A DNA stretch of 64,000 nt from Compostimonas suwonensis (GCF_002797855.1 NZ_PGFB01000001.1:62001-126000); one strand, 5' to 3'; positions 1 to 8,786 are shown, counted from the stretch's first letter. Numbers and translations: made by a program. The notes: generated by a model from the letters alone, not told the origin.

Positions 1-59
1 GCCTTCTCCTCGGGCTCGGTGGCGAGCAGCTTCCAGGTGACGACGTGGCGAACGGTCAT
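1..59 (-). CDS. Dabb-family (stress-responsive alpha-beta barrel) protein, N-terminal fragment
   Basis: Only the first 19 codons are in the window; the gene runs off the left edge. The visible N-terminus, MTVRHVVTWKLLATEPEEKA, has the start typical of small ferredoxin-like Dabb proteins (M-x-R-H-V-V-x-x-K-L). Start ATG is complementary to 57-59. The next gene upstream on this strand is the glutaredoxin-like gene at 94-360, about 34 bases away, so the two may be co-transcribed. The family call rests on this short stretch only. Confidence 0.45.
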   Translation of the reverse strand, partial: MTVRHVVTWKLLATEPEEK

Positions 60-93
60 GACTTCTCCAGAGGTGTGACGGCGAGTGGCGGGA

Positions 94-360
94 TTACGCG
101 GTGAGGAGCGCGGAGCGCAGGCGGTCCGGGTCGATGCGCCAGTAGTTGTGCACCCGGCCGTCGATGAGCAGCACGGGGATCTCCTCCACGTAGCGCTCGT
201 GGAGCTGCTCGTCGTCGAGGATCGAGAGCTCCTCCAGCGCCGTCGCGGGAGCGGAGGGGTCTGAGCGCAGCTCGTCGAGCACGCCGAGCACGATCGTGCG
301 GGCGTCGTCGCAGAGATGACACCCCGGTTTGCCGACGAGGGTGAGCTGAACGGTGGCCAT
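94..360 (-). CDS. Glutaredoxin-like (DUF836-type) thiol protein
   Basis: 88-residue protein of thioredoxin-fold type. The N-terminal beta strand (VQLTLVGKPGC) leads into a CHLC active-site motif at residues 15-18, followed by an acidic helix. 'EEIPVLLIDGRVHNYWRIDP' in the C-terminal half is the cis-Pro strand-loop usual for glutaredoxins. It probably reduces disulfides in the cytoplasm; its partner is unknown. Length fits the family. The ATG start is the first in frame. It lies upstream of the Dabb gene on the same strand. Confidence 0.8.
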   Translation of the reverse strand: MATVQLTLVGKPGCHLCDDARTIVLGVLDELRSDPSAPATALEELSILDDEQLHERYVEEIPVLLIDGRVHNYWRIDPDRLRSALLTA

Positions 361-414
361 TCCTCAAGCCTAAAGGTGCGGCATCCGCTCGGCGCACCTC
401 TGAAGCCCGGCGCA

Positions 415-487
415 CCTCGGGAACGCTGCGCACAACGGAGGCCCAACGGGCCTCGGGAACGCTGCGCACCTCGGGAACGCAGCGCAC
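415..487. repeat. Three direct copies of a 19-bp repeat
   Basis: CCTCGGGAACGCTGCGCAC occurs at 415-433 and 451-469, and a one-base variant (GCAGCGCAC end) at 469-487. Shorter GGCGCACCTC pieces lie just upstream at 391-415. The tract sits between the glutaredoxin-like gene and the bS22 terminator, and no gene is seen in 361-490. Confidence 0.8.
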
Positions 488-489
488 AA

Positions 490-523
490 CAAAAAGCGCC
501 AGGACCCTCACGGGCCTAGCGCT
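490..523 (-). terminator. Rho-independent terminator of the bS22 gene
   Basis: On the minus strand an imperfect 12-13 bp GC-rich stem with a GTGA loop (arms about 512-523 and 495-508) is followed directly by TTTTTG. It begins about 20 bases after the bS22 stop codon. This is one of the few hairpins in the window with a real U-tract. Confidence 0.75.
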
Positions 524-542
524 CGCCGTCAGCAGCCGGAGG

Positions 543-641
543 CTACTTCTTGTTGCGACGCTGGTGGCGCGTCTTACGAAGCAGCTTGCGGTGCTTCTTC
601 TTCGCCATACGCTTGCGACGCTTCTTGATGACTGAACCCAC
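543..641 (-). CDS. Small ribosomal subunit protein bS22 (AURKAIP1/COX24 domain)
   Basis: 32-residue, extremely basic protein: it starts MGSVIKKRRKRMAKKKHRK and ends in RHQRRNKK, the signature of the tiny actinobacterial ribosomal protein with the AURKAIP1/COX24 domain. It binds rRNA in the small subunit. Start GTG (complement of 639-641) is preceded by GAGGTCC as ribosome binding site. Its own terminator lies about 20 bases past the stop. The BldC-like HTH gene lies upstream on the same strand. It is short enough to be missed by length-filtered gene finders. Confidence 0.92.
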   Translation of the reverse strand: MGSVIKKRRKRMAKKKHRKLLRKTRHQRRNKK

Positions 642-766
642 ACGGACCTCACAAAGATTGGAGCTTGCCGCACAGGGGGCGGCGAAAAGCAGAAAATGAC
701 TCGCGTCAGTCTAGCGGATGCGGCTGGGCACCGCCGTTCGCGGTCTCAGACCGTGCTCGACAGCCC

Positions 767-961
767 TCAGGCGGTGTCGGCGATGTGGTTCTCGACAGCT
801 GCGGCGACCGCCGACTCCGGCACCCGGAACGAGCGCCCGAACCGGATCGCGGGGAGGTCGCCCGAGTGCACCAGGCGGTAGACGGTCATCTTGGAGACGC
901 GCATCATCGCGGCGACCTCGGCCACCGTGAGAAAACGCACATCGGAAAGATCGCCCGCCAT
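767..961 (-). CDS. BldC-like helix-turn-helix DNA-binding protein (MerR/excisionase type)
   Basis: 64 residues from the inner ATG (MAGDLSDVRFLTVAEV...). The whole protein is one winged HTH: 'FLTVAEVAAMMRVSKMTVYRLVHSGDLPAIRFGRSFRVPESAV' is a near-consensus BldC/excisionase helix-turn-helix plus wing. BldC proteins in actinobacteria bind cooperatively along direct repeats in promoters. A start ten codons further upstream (991) is possible, but the inner ATG matches the usual family start. It lies upstream of bS22 on the same strand. Its targets cannot be told from the sequence. Confidence 0.85.
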   Translation of the reverse strand: MAGDLSDVRFLTVAEVAAMMRVSKMTVYRLVHSGDLPAIRFGRSFRVPESAVAAAVENHIADTA

Positions 962-1158
962 CTGAACCCCTCGTCGCCCGCTCGCTGCCACGGGGCGGCA
1001 TCCTCGTGTTACTGGAGTGATTGAAGGTAACTGTAGGGCCTGGCGCGCCGGCGTGTCCAGAGGTGCGCACGCGAGGCGCCGCAGGGCCTCCCCGACGGCT
1101 GCCGCGCCGGGTCGACGCAGGTCGTCGCGGGTCGATACCGCGCCCGATCGGCGTCAGC

Positions 1159-1590
1159 TCAGCTCTTGCGCCACTTCTTCGGGTTGACGACGTGCTGCAC
1201 CTGGTGGGTGGTCGCCGCCGCGGCCTTGCCGATCCTCTCGGCGAGGGCGAGGGACTCGGTGCCGAGGGCCACGGCCAGCTCGTCGCGACGGGCCTCCTCA
1301 TCCAGATCGGCGCTCAGAAAAGGGATGAGCCAGTCCTCGACCTGCTCGAGCGGCGAGTAGTCGAGGCGGTAGTACCGGTGCTGGCCCTCCTCCCGCACGG
1401 TCACGAGTCCCGCGTCGCGCAGCACCTTCAGGTGCTTCGACACGGTCGGCTGGCTGAGGCCCAACCGGTTCACGATCTCGGAGACGCTGATCTCGCCCGG
1501 CGTGTGCCCTCCGGCCTCGTAGCGCTCGAGCAAGATGCCCAGGATGTCGCGCCTGGTCGAGTCCGCCACCACGTCGAAGATGTCCGCCAT
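1159..1590 (-). CDS. ArsR/SmtB-type winged-helix transcriptional regulator
   Basis: 143 residues. The N-terminal half is a classic ArsR-type HTH: 'DIFDVVADSTRRDILGILLE' followed by the recognition helix 'LGLSQPTVSKHLKVLRDAGLVTVREEGQHRYYRL'. The C-terminal 60 residues are helical and acidic. No cysteine is present, so a metal-thiolate sensor of the classical ArsR type is unlikely and the signal is unknown. It diverges from the ktrB-ktrA genes with about 75 bases between starts, so it may share or control that promoter region. The 992-1158 interval upstream of the BldC-like gene holds no further gene. Confidence 0.85.
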   Translation of the reverse strand: MADIFDVVADSTRRDILGILLERYEAGGHTPGEISVSEIVNRLGLSQPTVSKHLKVLRDAGLVTVREEGQHRYYRLDYSPLEQVEDWLIPFLSADLDEEARRDELAVALGTESLALAERIGKAAAATTHQVQHVVNPKKWRKS

Positions 1591-1664
1591 GAACCCAGGC
1601 TAGCCACTCCCGGTTCGGAGTACCATGACAAGCTGTTGGCTGTCCCACTCGATCAGGGGGTTCG

Positions 1665-3107
1665 ATGAGCACGGGCTACTCGAAGCCGCGCATCGGATCC
1701 CCCGCGATGCCCTGGTATTCCGCGATCGGCGAGTTCGTCGACGGCTTCGTGCGCAAGTCGCCGTCCCGGTTCGCGATCCTGGTCTTCGCATCGCTCGTGC
1801 TCGTCTTCACGCTGCTCTTCTCGCTGCCGATCTCCACGAGCTCGGGCCAGATCGCACCGCTTCACGACGCCTTCTTCACGGCCATGTCGGTCATCTGCGT
1901 CACAGGCCTCGCGACCGTCGACATGGCCACCTACTGGACCCCGTTCGGCCACGTGCTCATCTACGTGGGCGTTCAGATCGGCGGTCTCGGCGTGCTCACG
2001 CTCGCCTCGATCCTCGGTCTCGTCATCTCCCGCCGGCTGGGACTGCGCGCGAAGCTCATGGCGGCGAGCGACTCGAACCCCTCGCGTATGCACGTCGGTC
2101 CGGTCTCCGAGAGCCAGGCCGTGCGCCTCGGCGAGGTCGGCAACCTGCTCGCCACCGTCGCGATCAGCGCCCTCGTCATCGAGGCCGTCATCGCCCTGCT
2201 GCTCTTCCCGCGGATGCTCCTCGACGGCGTCGGCGTCGGCGACGCCGTCTGGCACAGCCTCTACTACTCGGCGATGGCGTTCACCAACACGGGCTTCAGC
2301 CCCAACGCCGAAGGCCTGGCGCCGTTCGCCAACGACTACTGGTTCCTCGGCACGCTTATGCTCGGGGTCTTCCTCGGCGCGATCGGCTTCCCCGTCATCT
2401 ACACGCTCAGCCGCGGCTTGAAGAGCCCGCGCAAATGGTCGGTGCACGTCAAGCTCACGCTGCTGACCACACTGCTGCTGCTCGTCGCCGGGGCCGCCAC
2501 CTTCATCATCCTCGAATACGCCAATCCGAAGACCTTCGGGCATCTGAACGTCGGCGATACGATCTTCCAGTCGTTCTTCCTCTCCAACATGACGCGCTCG
2601 GGCGGTTTCTCGACGATCGACATGAACGACCTGAACGGCTCGAGCCTGCTCGTGAGCGACATGCTCATGTTCATCGGCGGCGGCTCGGCGTCGACAGCCG
2701 GTGGCATCAAGGTCACGACCCTCGCTGTGCTCTTCCTCGCCGCGTTCGCCGAGGCACGCGGCCGCCCGGCGATGGAGGCCTTCGGCCGACGGATCCCCGG
2801 CGACGTGCTGCGACTCGGCGTGAGCGTCGTGCTGTGGGGGGCGACGACCGTGGCCGTCTCCACGATCCTCGTGCTGCAGATCACCAAAGACCCCCTCGAC
2901 AAGGTGCTCTTCGACGTCATCTCCGCCTTCGCCACCTGCGGTCTCTCCACGGGCGTGGCCGCCGACGCGCCACCGGCCGCGGCCTACGTGCTCGCCGCGA
3001 CGATGTTCATGGGCCGCGTTGGTACAGTGACTCTCGCCGCCGCTCTGGCCGCGAGCCAGAGCAGGATGCTCTACAAACGCCCGGAAGAGAGGCCCATCGT
3101 TGGTTGA
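1665..3107 (+). CDS. ktrB: Potassium uptake channel subunit KtrB/TrkH
   Basis: 480-residue integral membrane protein of the Trk/Ktr/HKT superfamily, which carries K+ (often Na+-coupled) across the inner membrane. Four membrane-pore-membrane repeats are visible; their pore loops are SVICVTGLAT, AMAFTNTGFSP, MTRSGGFSTID and ISAFATCGLST, each with the filter glycine. A hydrophobic helix begins near residue 36. The start ATG is the first of the frame. The stop overlaps the following ktrA start by 8 nt, so the two subunits are translationally coupled. KtrB needs the KtrA ring for gating. Confidence 0.93.
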   Translation: MSTGYSKPRIGSPAMPWYSAIGEFVDGFVRKSPSRFAILVFASLVLVFTLLFSLPISTSSGQIAPLHDAFFTAMSVICVTGLATVDMATYWTPFGHVLIYVGVQIGGLGVLTLASILGLVISRRLGLRAKLMAASDSNPSRMHVGPVSESQAVRLGEVGNLLATVAISALVIEAVIALLLFPRMLLDGVGVGDAVWHSLYYSAMAFTNTGFSPNAEGLAPFANDYWFLGTLMLGVFLGAIGFPVIYTLSRGLKSPRKWSVHVKLTLLTTLLLLVAGAATFIILEYANPKTFGHLNVGDTIFQSFFLSNMTRSGGFSTIDMNDLNGSSLLVSDMLMFIGGGSASTAGGIKVTTLAVLFLAAFAEARGRPAMEAFGRRIPGDVLRLGVSVVLWGATTVAVSTILVLQITKDPLDKVLFDVISAFATCGLSTGVAADAPPAAAYVLAATMFMGRVGTVTLAAALAASQSRMLYKRPEERPIVG

Positions 3108-3771
3108 CCGCAACAAGCACGACGCCCCGGTTCTCGTCATCGGCCTCGGCCGTTTCGGCGCGGCCACCGCCGGCCAGCTCGCCCGGCTCGACCGCGAAGT
3201 GCTCGTCATCGACACGAACGAGGAGCTCGTGCAGAAGTGGGCCGAGCGGGTCACCCACGCGGTGCAGGCCGACGCGAAGAACATCGACGCGCTGCGGCAG
3301 ATCGGCGCGCAGGACTTCTCGGTCGCCGTGTGCGCGGTCGGGTCATCCGTCGAGGCCAGCGTGCTCATCGCGGCCAACCTCGTCGACCTGAAGATCCCGC
3401 AGATCTGGGCGAAGGCCATCTCGCAGTCGCACGGCAAGATCCTCGAGCGCATCGGCGCCAACCACGTGATCTACCCCGAGGCCGAGGCCGGCGAGCGCGT
3501 CGCGCACCTCGTCTCGGGGCGCATGCTCGACTACATCCAGTTCGACGACGACTTCGCGCTCGTGAAGATGTACCCGCCGAAGCCGATCCGCGGCCTCAAC
3601 CTCACCGAGTCGGGGGTGCGTTCGAAGCACAACGTCACGGTCGTGGGCGTGAAGTCGCCGGGCAAGCCCTTCACCTACGCGACGGCCGACACGATCGTCT
3701 CGAACCACGACCTCATCATCGTCTCCGGCACCACCAAAGACCTGGAGAAGTTCGCCGCCCTCGGCACCTGA
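3100..3771 (+). CDS. ktrA: Potassium uptake regulatory subunit KtrA (RCK_N-RCK_C)
   Basis: 223-residue cytosolic RCK protein that forms the nucleotide-gated ring under KtrB. The Rossmann motif VIGLGRFGAATAGQL is at residues 13-27, with the acidic residue binding the adenosine ribose in 'VLVIDTNEEL'. A TrkA-C domain follows from about residue 135 (KMYPPKPIRGLNL...HDLIIVSG). The start is a TTG inside the end of ktrB (TTG GTT GAC), an 8-nt overlap. Ligands in the family are ATP/ADP and c-di-AMP at RCK_C. It ends 22 bases before the first 83-bp palindromic element. Confidence 0.92.
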   Translation: MVDRNKHDAPVLVIGLGRFGAATAGQLARLDREVLVIDTNEELVQKWAERVTHAVQADAKNIDALRQIGAQDFSVAVCAVGSSVEASVLIAANLVDLKIPQIWAKAISQSHGKILERIGANHVIYPEAEAGERVAHLVSGRMLDYIQFDDDFALVKMYPPKPIRGLNLTESGVRSKHNVTVVGVKSPGKPFTYATADTIVSNHDLIIVSGTTKDLEKFAALGT

Positions 3772-3793
3772 GCCTCCTCCTCCTTCTTGCTTA

Positions 3794-3876
3794 CTCAAAA
3801 CGACGGAGATTTGCCCTCAGAAAGCACTTTTCGGCGCGAAAGTGCCCGTTTCAGCGGAAAAGTCCGTCGTTTTGAG
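3794..3876. repeat. 83-bp palindromic element, copy 1
   Basis: Terminal inverted repeats CTCAAAACGACGGA (3794-3807) and TCCGTCGTTTTGAG (3863-3876) bound exactly 83 bp. An inner hairpin (GCACTTT/AAAGTGC) lies in the centre. Copies 2 and 3 have the same termini and the same length with different interiors. It lies downstream of ktrA in a stretch (3772-4093) that holds no gene. Confidence 0.85.
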
Positions 3877-3945
3877 CACGAACGCGGGTGCAAGGCGTCC
3901 CGAGCCTCCTCCGCGCCTCCGCGCCTCCGCGCAGAACCCTCGTCA

Positions 3946-4028
3946 CTCAAAAAGACGGAGGTTTCGCCCGCGGTGGGCCATTTGCGCTAGAAACGGCGCA
4001 GCTGGGCGAAAAAGTCCGTCGTTTTGAG
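3946..4028. repeat. 83-bp palindromic element, copy 2
   Basis: Left terminus CTCAAAAAGACGGA (3946-3959, one base changed) and right terminus TCCGTCGTTTTGAG (4015-4028) span 83 bp. The pairing extends inward through TTTCGCCC/GGGCGAAA. It is followed by a purine-rich tract (4030-4090) of AGCAAGGA-like units before the proC stop codon. Confidence 0.82.
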
Positions 4029-4093
4029 CTTTGAGCAAGGAGCAGGAGCAAGGAACAGGGAGCGGGAGCAAGGGCAAGAAGCAAGGAGGGCAG

Positions 4094-4933
4094 CTAGTTG
4101 CCGGCGGCCATCTCGCCCGAGCGGGCGAGAGCGGCGGATGTCGCGGTGTCGAACAGCTGCTTGAGCCCGGCCTTCTCGAGCTCGGCGATGGCGCGCTCGG
4201 TCGTTCCGCCAGGACTCGTGACCTTGCGGCGCAGCTCGGCGGGCTCCTCGCCGCTCGACACGAGCAGCTCGGAGGCGCCCAGGAAGGTGCCGTTCACGAG
4301 CAGCCGCGCCTGCTCCGGGGTGAAGCCCTTGTCGATGGCGGCGGCCGTGAGCTGCTCGATGAGGTAGAAGACGTAGGCGGGGCCGGAGCCCGAGATCGCG
4401 CTGAGCGCGTCGAGCTGCGACTCGGGCACGACCACGACGTCGCCGACCGTGCCGAAGAGCGCCGTCACGACGGCCAGGTCGTCGTCGTCCGATCGCGTGC
4501 CCGGGCTGACCCCGGTCACGGCCTTGCCGACGAAGGCGGGGGTGTTCGGCATCGAGCGGATGACCCGCACCGACTCGGGCAGGTGCGACTCGAAGGTCTG
4601 CACGGTCACGCCGGCCGCGACGCTCACGACGATCGCCCCGGGCATGAGGGCCCCCGCGATCTCGTCGAGCAGATCGGGCACCATGTACGGCTTGACGGCG
4701 ACGAGCACCACGCGGGCGCCCGCGACGGCCACGAGGTTGGCCCCGGCATCCTGCTCGGTCGACAGCGCAGTGACCCCGCGCAGGCCGCTCAGCTCTGCAG
4801 CTTTCTTCGCACCGCGATTGGTGACGCGGATGCCGCCGCTCACGATCACGCCGGGCCGCACGAGCCCGCTGAGGATGGCGCGGCCCATGGAGCCGGCGCC
4901 GAGGATGCTGATGGAGGGAAGCTCGACGGTCAC
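4094..4933 (-). CDS. proC: Pyrroline-5-carboxylate reductase
   Basis: 279 residues. It reduces 1-pyrroline-5-carboxylate to L-proline with NAD(P)H, the last step of proline synthesis. The N-terminal Rossmann motif is ISILGAGSMGRAIL. The C-terminal dimer domain has the P5CR signature (SGSGPAYVFYLIEQLTAAA...KVTSPGGTTERAI). The start is taken as GTG (complement of 4931-4933) before TVELPS, because this places the Rossmann strand at the usual position; the longer open frame upstream has no family similarity. It diverges from the LCP gene. Its 3' end faces element copy 2. Confidence 0.92.
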   Translation of the reverse strand: MTVELPSISILGAGSMGRAILSGLVRPGVIVSGGIRVTNRGAKKAAELSGLRGVTALSTEQDAGANLVAVAGARVVLVAVKPYMVPDLLDEIAGALMPGAIVVSVAAGVTVQTFESHLPESVRVIRSMPNTPAFVGKAVTGVSPGTRSDDDDLAVVTALFGTVGDVVVVPESQLDALSAISGSGPAYVFYLIEQLTAAAIDKGFTPEQARLLVNGTFLGASELLVSSGEEPAELRRKVTSPGGTTERAIAELEKAGLKQLFDTATSAALARSGEMAAGN

Positions 4934-5097
4934 CTGCCCATCGTAGTTCGCGCGGCCCAGCCGCGCGCACGGGCCCGGCGGGCGGTTCTCGCCGACCGCG
5001 AAGCGCGCTCGGCTGAGCCGATCCAGTCCAGCGGTGATCGGGAATCCCCCGCGACTCCCCACCCGTTTCTCCGCGAGCCCGGCTAGGATCGGCGCTC

Positions 5098-6327
5098 GTG
5101 AGCGATGCACAGCAGACACCCCGCCACGGCCGACTGCGGCAGTCGCACGCCTCGCTGTTCATCCTGAGGATCGTGGCGATCGGCGCCGCCTGCGTCCTCG
5201 TGGCCTCGGCATCCGTCGCGGCCGTCGCGCTGGGCTCGCTCAGCCAGGAGGTCACGGCCAACGCCGTCGACATCTCCAACGGAACCGAGCCCGCCGCGCC
5301 GCCGCCGCAGATCGGCAGCATCCCGGGCGGCTTCAACGTGCTCATCGTGGGCTCCGACAACGACAAAGACCAGGGCGACGCCTTCGGCGAGCGCGATGCC
5401 GACCTCAACGACGTCAACATCCTGCTGCACGTCTCCGAAGACCAGCGCAACGCGGTCGTCGTGAGCTTTCCGCGCGACCTCGTCATCCCGCATCCGGAGT
5501 GCACCGACCCCGAGACCGGCGAGACGTTCGACGCGATGTCGGCCCGGCCCCTCAACGATGCCCTCGAGCGCGGGGGCCTGGGCTGCGTGACGGCGACGAT
5601 CTCGCAGCTGACCGGCCTCGACATCCCGTATGCCGGTCTCGTTTCATTCAACGGCGTCATCGCCATGAGCGACGCCGTCGGCGGGGTGCCCGTGTGCCTC
5701 GAGGAGCCGATCGCCGACCCGTACTCGGGGCTCGACCTGCCGGCGGGAACGAGCGTCATCTCGGGTACCCAGGCGCTCGCCTTCCTGCGCAGCCGGCACG
5801 GCGTCGGCGACGGCGGCGACCTCTCCCGCATCTCGTCGCAGCAGTCGTACCTCTCGTCGCTCATGCGCAAGATCCGCAGCGAGGACACCCTCACCGACAT
5901 CGGCAAGCTCTACGGCCTCGCCCGCGCGGCCACGCAGAACATCAAGCTGTCGACCTCGCTCGCGAGCCTCGACTCGATGGTGTCGATGGCGCTCGCGCTC
6001 AAAGACGTCGACCTCGACAAGCTCGTCTTCGTGCAGTACCCCACGCTCACCGATCCCGACGACGCCAACCGGCTCGTGCCCGACTCCGACCTCGCCGCGC
6101 AGCTCTTCGGGCAGATCAGCGCCGACCAGCCGTTCACTCTCGGCGCCGACGCGATGGGCCCGGGTGCGACCGCGGCGCCCGGCGATCCCGCCGCGCCGGC
6201 GCCCGTTGAGACCACGGCTCCGGATGCGCCGTCGACGGATGCCCCTCCCGCACCGCCGACCGCGATCGACGGCATCAAAGGCCAGACGGCCGCCGAACAG
6301 ACCTGCGCGATCGCGTTCAGCGAGTGA
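5098..6327 (+). CDS. LytR-CpsA-Psr (LCP) family cell-wall glycopolymer ligase
   Basis: 409 residues. LCP enzymes move lipid-linked glycopolymers onto peptidoglycan outside the membrane. There is a short cytosolic tail, one membrane helix (about residues 20-45, ending in LGSLSQEV), then the LCP domain: 'FNVLIVGSDNDKDQGD', 'DLNDVNILLHV', 'VVSFPRDLVIPHP' and 'LAFLRSRHGVGDGGDLSRISSQQ', which carry the Arg/Asp residues that bind the pyrophosphate. The last 60 residues are an Ala/Pro-rich tail. GTG start at 5098. It diverges from proC with about 165 bp between starts. Confidence 0.9.
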   Translation: MSDAQQTPRHGRLRQSHASLFILRIVAIGAACVLVASASVAAVALGSLSQEVTANAVDISNGTEPAAPPPQIGSIPGGFNVLIVGSDNDKDQGDAFGERDADLNDVNILLHVSEDQRNAVVVSFPRDLVIPHPECTDPETGETFDAMSARPLNDALERGGLGCVTATISQLTGLDIPYAGLVSFNGVIAMSDAVGGVPVCLEEPIADPYSGLDLPAGTSVISGTQALAFLRSRHGVGDGGDLSRISSQQSYLSSLMRKIRSEDTLTDIGKLYGLARAATQNIKLSTSLASLDSMVSMALALKDVDLDKLVFVQYPTLTDPDDANRLVPDSDLAAQLFGQISADQPFTLGADAMGPGATAAPGDPAAPAPVETTAPDAPSTDAPPAPPTAIDGIKGQTAAEQTCAIAFSE

Positions 6328-6440
6328 CCGCGCCCCGTTCGCCCGACGCGCGAGCGAGGGCCGCGATCGGCTCATAGGATTGTCGCTGCGGGCGACGACA
6401 GCCGCCCCGAACCACCACGTGCACGCGAAGGGACCACTCA

Positions 6441-7403
6441 ATGAGCGCTAGCGGAGGCAACAAGGCGATCATCGCGGCCCTCCTGGCCAACCTGGGGATC
6501 GCGATCACGAAGTTCATCGCCTGGTTCTTCTCGGGCTCGAGCTCCATGCTCGCCGAGGGTGTGCACTCCCTCGCCGACTCCGGCAACCAGGTGCTCCTGC
6601 TGCTCGGCGGTCGCAAGGCGAAGAAACGGGCCGACCTGGAGCATCCTTTCGGCTACGGGCGCGAGCGTTACGTCTACGCCTTCGTGGTCTCGATCATCCT
6701 GTTCTCGGTCGGTGGCGTCTTCTCCGTCTACGAGGGCATCGAGAAGCTGACCCACCCGCACCCGATCGACGTGCCGTGGCTGCCGATCCTCGTGCTGGCG
6801 ATCGCCATCGTGCTCGAGAGCTTCTCGCTGCGCACGGCCATCCGCGAGTCCCGCCCGCACAAGGGGCCGGGCAGCTGGTTCCAGTTCATCCGTCGCTCCA
6901 AGTCGCCCGAGCTGCCGGTCGTGCTGCTCGAAGACACCGCGGCGCTGCTCGGCCTCGCCTTCGCCATGATCGGCGTCGTGCTCTCCGTTCTCACGGGCGA
7001 CGGCATCTGGGACGGCATCGGCACCCTCTTCATCGGCGTGCTGCTCGTGGCGGTCGCGATCGTGCTGGGCATCGAGACGAAGAGCCTGCTCGTGGGCGAG
7101 GGCGCGAGCCAGCAAGACCTCGACGCGATCGAGAGGGCCATCGCCTCCGGCGGCGAGGCCCAGCGCATCATCCACATGAAGACCCTGTATCTGGGGCCGG
7201 ACGAGCTGCTGGTCGGCGCGAAGCTCTCCTTCGCCTCCGAGTCGCGGTTTCAGGATGTCGCGACCTCCGTCAACACGATCGAGGAGCGGATCCGCGCGGC
7301 CGTTCCTCTCGCGCGGGTCATCTATATCGAACCCGACGTCTACATCGACCCCGCGGCCCCCACCCCGCCGACCGACGCGATCGTCATCAAAGGCCTCGAG
7401 TAA
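6441..7403 (+). CDS. Cation diffusion facilitator (CDF) metal transporter
   Basis: 320 residues. CDF antiporters export Zn2+, Fe2+, Mn2+ or similar ions in exchange for protons. Six hydrophobic segments are visible. 'EGVHSLADSGNQ' in TM2 and 'LLEDTAALLG' in TM5 hold the polar/acidic metal-site residues of the family. The cytosolic C-terminal domain (from about residue 215) has the ferredoxin-like dimer fold (QDLDAIERAIASG... VIYIEPDVYIDP). The ATG start follows GAAGGGACC. Metal specificity cannot be read from the sequence. It ends about 80 bases before element copy 3. Confidence 0.9.
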   Translation: MSASGGNKAIIAALLANLGIAITKFIAWFFSGSSSMLAEGVHSLADSGNQVLLLLGGRKAKKRADLEHPFGYGRERYVYAFVVSIILFSVGGVFSVYEGIEKLTHPHPIDVPWLPILVLAIAIVLESFSLRTAIRESRPHKGPGSWFQFIRRSKSPELPVVLLEDTAALLGLAFAMIGVVLSVLTGDGIWDGIGTLFIGVLLVAVAIVLGIETKSLLVGEGASQQDLDAIERAIASGGEAQRIIHMKTLYLGPDELLVGAKLSFASESRFQDVATSVNTIEERIRAAVPLARVIYIEPDVYIDPAAPTPPTDAIVIKGLE

Positions 7404-7481
7404 CGCGCCCTCTCCGCCTCCCCGCCTCTCGCCGTTCCTCCCCTCCTCCCCGCCCACTCACACCTTCCTCCTCGCCGCCCA

Positions 7482-7564
7482 CTCAAAACGACGGAGATTT
7501 GGCCGAAAACGGGCCCGATCTGCGAGATTCGGCCCGTTTTCGGCCAAATCTCCGTCGTTTTGAG
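7482..7564. repeat. 83-bp palindromic element, copy 3 (perfect 36-bp inverted repeat)
   Basis: Same termini as copies 1 and 2 (CTCAAAACGACGGA at 7482, TCCGTCGTTTTGAG ending 7564) and again 83 bp. Here the arms are perfect over 36 bp (7480-7515 against 7531-7566) around a 15-nt loop. It lies between the convergent CDF and tadA genes and could act as a bidirectional terminator. A G-rich run (about 7571-7607) follows. Confidence 0.88.
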
Positions 7565-7570
7565 TGACGC

Positions 7571-7607
7571 GAGGGTGAGGGAGGGGGGGGAGGGGGAGGC
7601 GGCGGGA
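7571..7607 (+). other. G-rich tract with quadruplex potential
   Basis: Right after element copy 3 come several G runs (GGG, an 8-G run, GGGGG, then GG.GG.GGG) separated by one to three bases, ending about 27 bases before the tadA stop codon. The pattern satisfies a loose G-quadruplex rule on the plus strand. Function is not shown. Confidence 0.5.
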
Positions 7608-7634
7608 AGGCGTGGGCGGCGGCGGCGCGAGCGG

Positions 7635-8114
<480 letters not shown>

Positions 8115-8136
8115 TCACCTCCGATAGATTGAGCCT

Positions 8137-8769
8137 ATGCGAGTCCACGTTGCCGATCACCCGCTCATCACGCAGAAGCTCACGGTGCTGCGAGAGCGCA
8201 CGACTCCGTCGCCCATCTTCCGCTCCCTCACCGAGGAGCTCGTGAACCTGCTCGCCTACGAGGCGACCCGCGGCGTGCGCACCCAGCCGATCGACATCGA
8301 GACGCCCGTCGCCCCCATGCGCGGCCTCGCGCTGAGCGAGCCCAAGCCGCTCGTCGTGCCGATCCTGCGCGCCGGGCTGGGCATGCTCGAGGGCATGGTC
8401 AAGCTCATGCCCACGGCCGAGGTGGGCTTCCTCGGCATGGTGCGCAACGAGGAGACCCTGCAGCCGACGACCTACGCCGAACGCCTGCCCGACGATCTCT
8501 CCGACCGCCAGTGCTTCGTGCTCGACCCCATGCTCGCCACGGGCGGCTCGCTGCTCGCGGCCATCAACTATCTCTTCGACCGCGGCGCCGTGGATGTCAC
8601 GGCCATCTGCCTGCTCGCGGCACCCGAGGGTCTCGCCGCGATCGAGAAGGCCACCCAGGGCCGCGACGTGACGATCGTGCTCGGCGCGCTCGACGACCAC
8701 CTCAACGAGAACGGCTACATCGTTCCGGGCCTCGGCGACGCCGGCGACCGCCTCTACGGCACCGTCTAG
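8137..8769 (+). CDS. upp: Uracil phosphoribosyltransferase
   Basis: 210 residues. It makes UMP from uracil and PRPP (pyrimidine salvage, cytoplasm). The PRPP-binding loop is [18 protein letters not shown] at about residues 129-146. '[21 protein letters not shown]' at the N-terminus and the C-terminal '[16 protein letters not shown]' that closes over uracil are both standard. The length matches the family. The ATG lies 25 bases from the divergent tadA start. Confidence 0.95.
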   Translation: MRVHVADHPLITQKLTVLRERTTPSPIFRSLTEELVNLLAYEATRGVRTQPIDIETPVAPMRGLALSEPKPLVVPILRAGLGMLEGMVKLMPTAEVGFLGMVRNEETLQPTTYAERLPDDLSDRQCFVLDPMLATGGSLLAAINYLFDRGAVDVTAICLLAAPEGLAAIEKATQGRDVTIVLGALDDHLNENGYIVPGLGDAGDRLYGTV

Positions 8770-8786
8770 CTCCGCCTCCGTCTCAC

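Noticed and set aside
1653-3461. 602-codon minus-strand open frame over ktrB/ktrA
   Set aside because: It is an antisense frame of two clear potassium-uptake genes, with GC-skewed composition and no recognisable domain.
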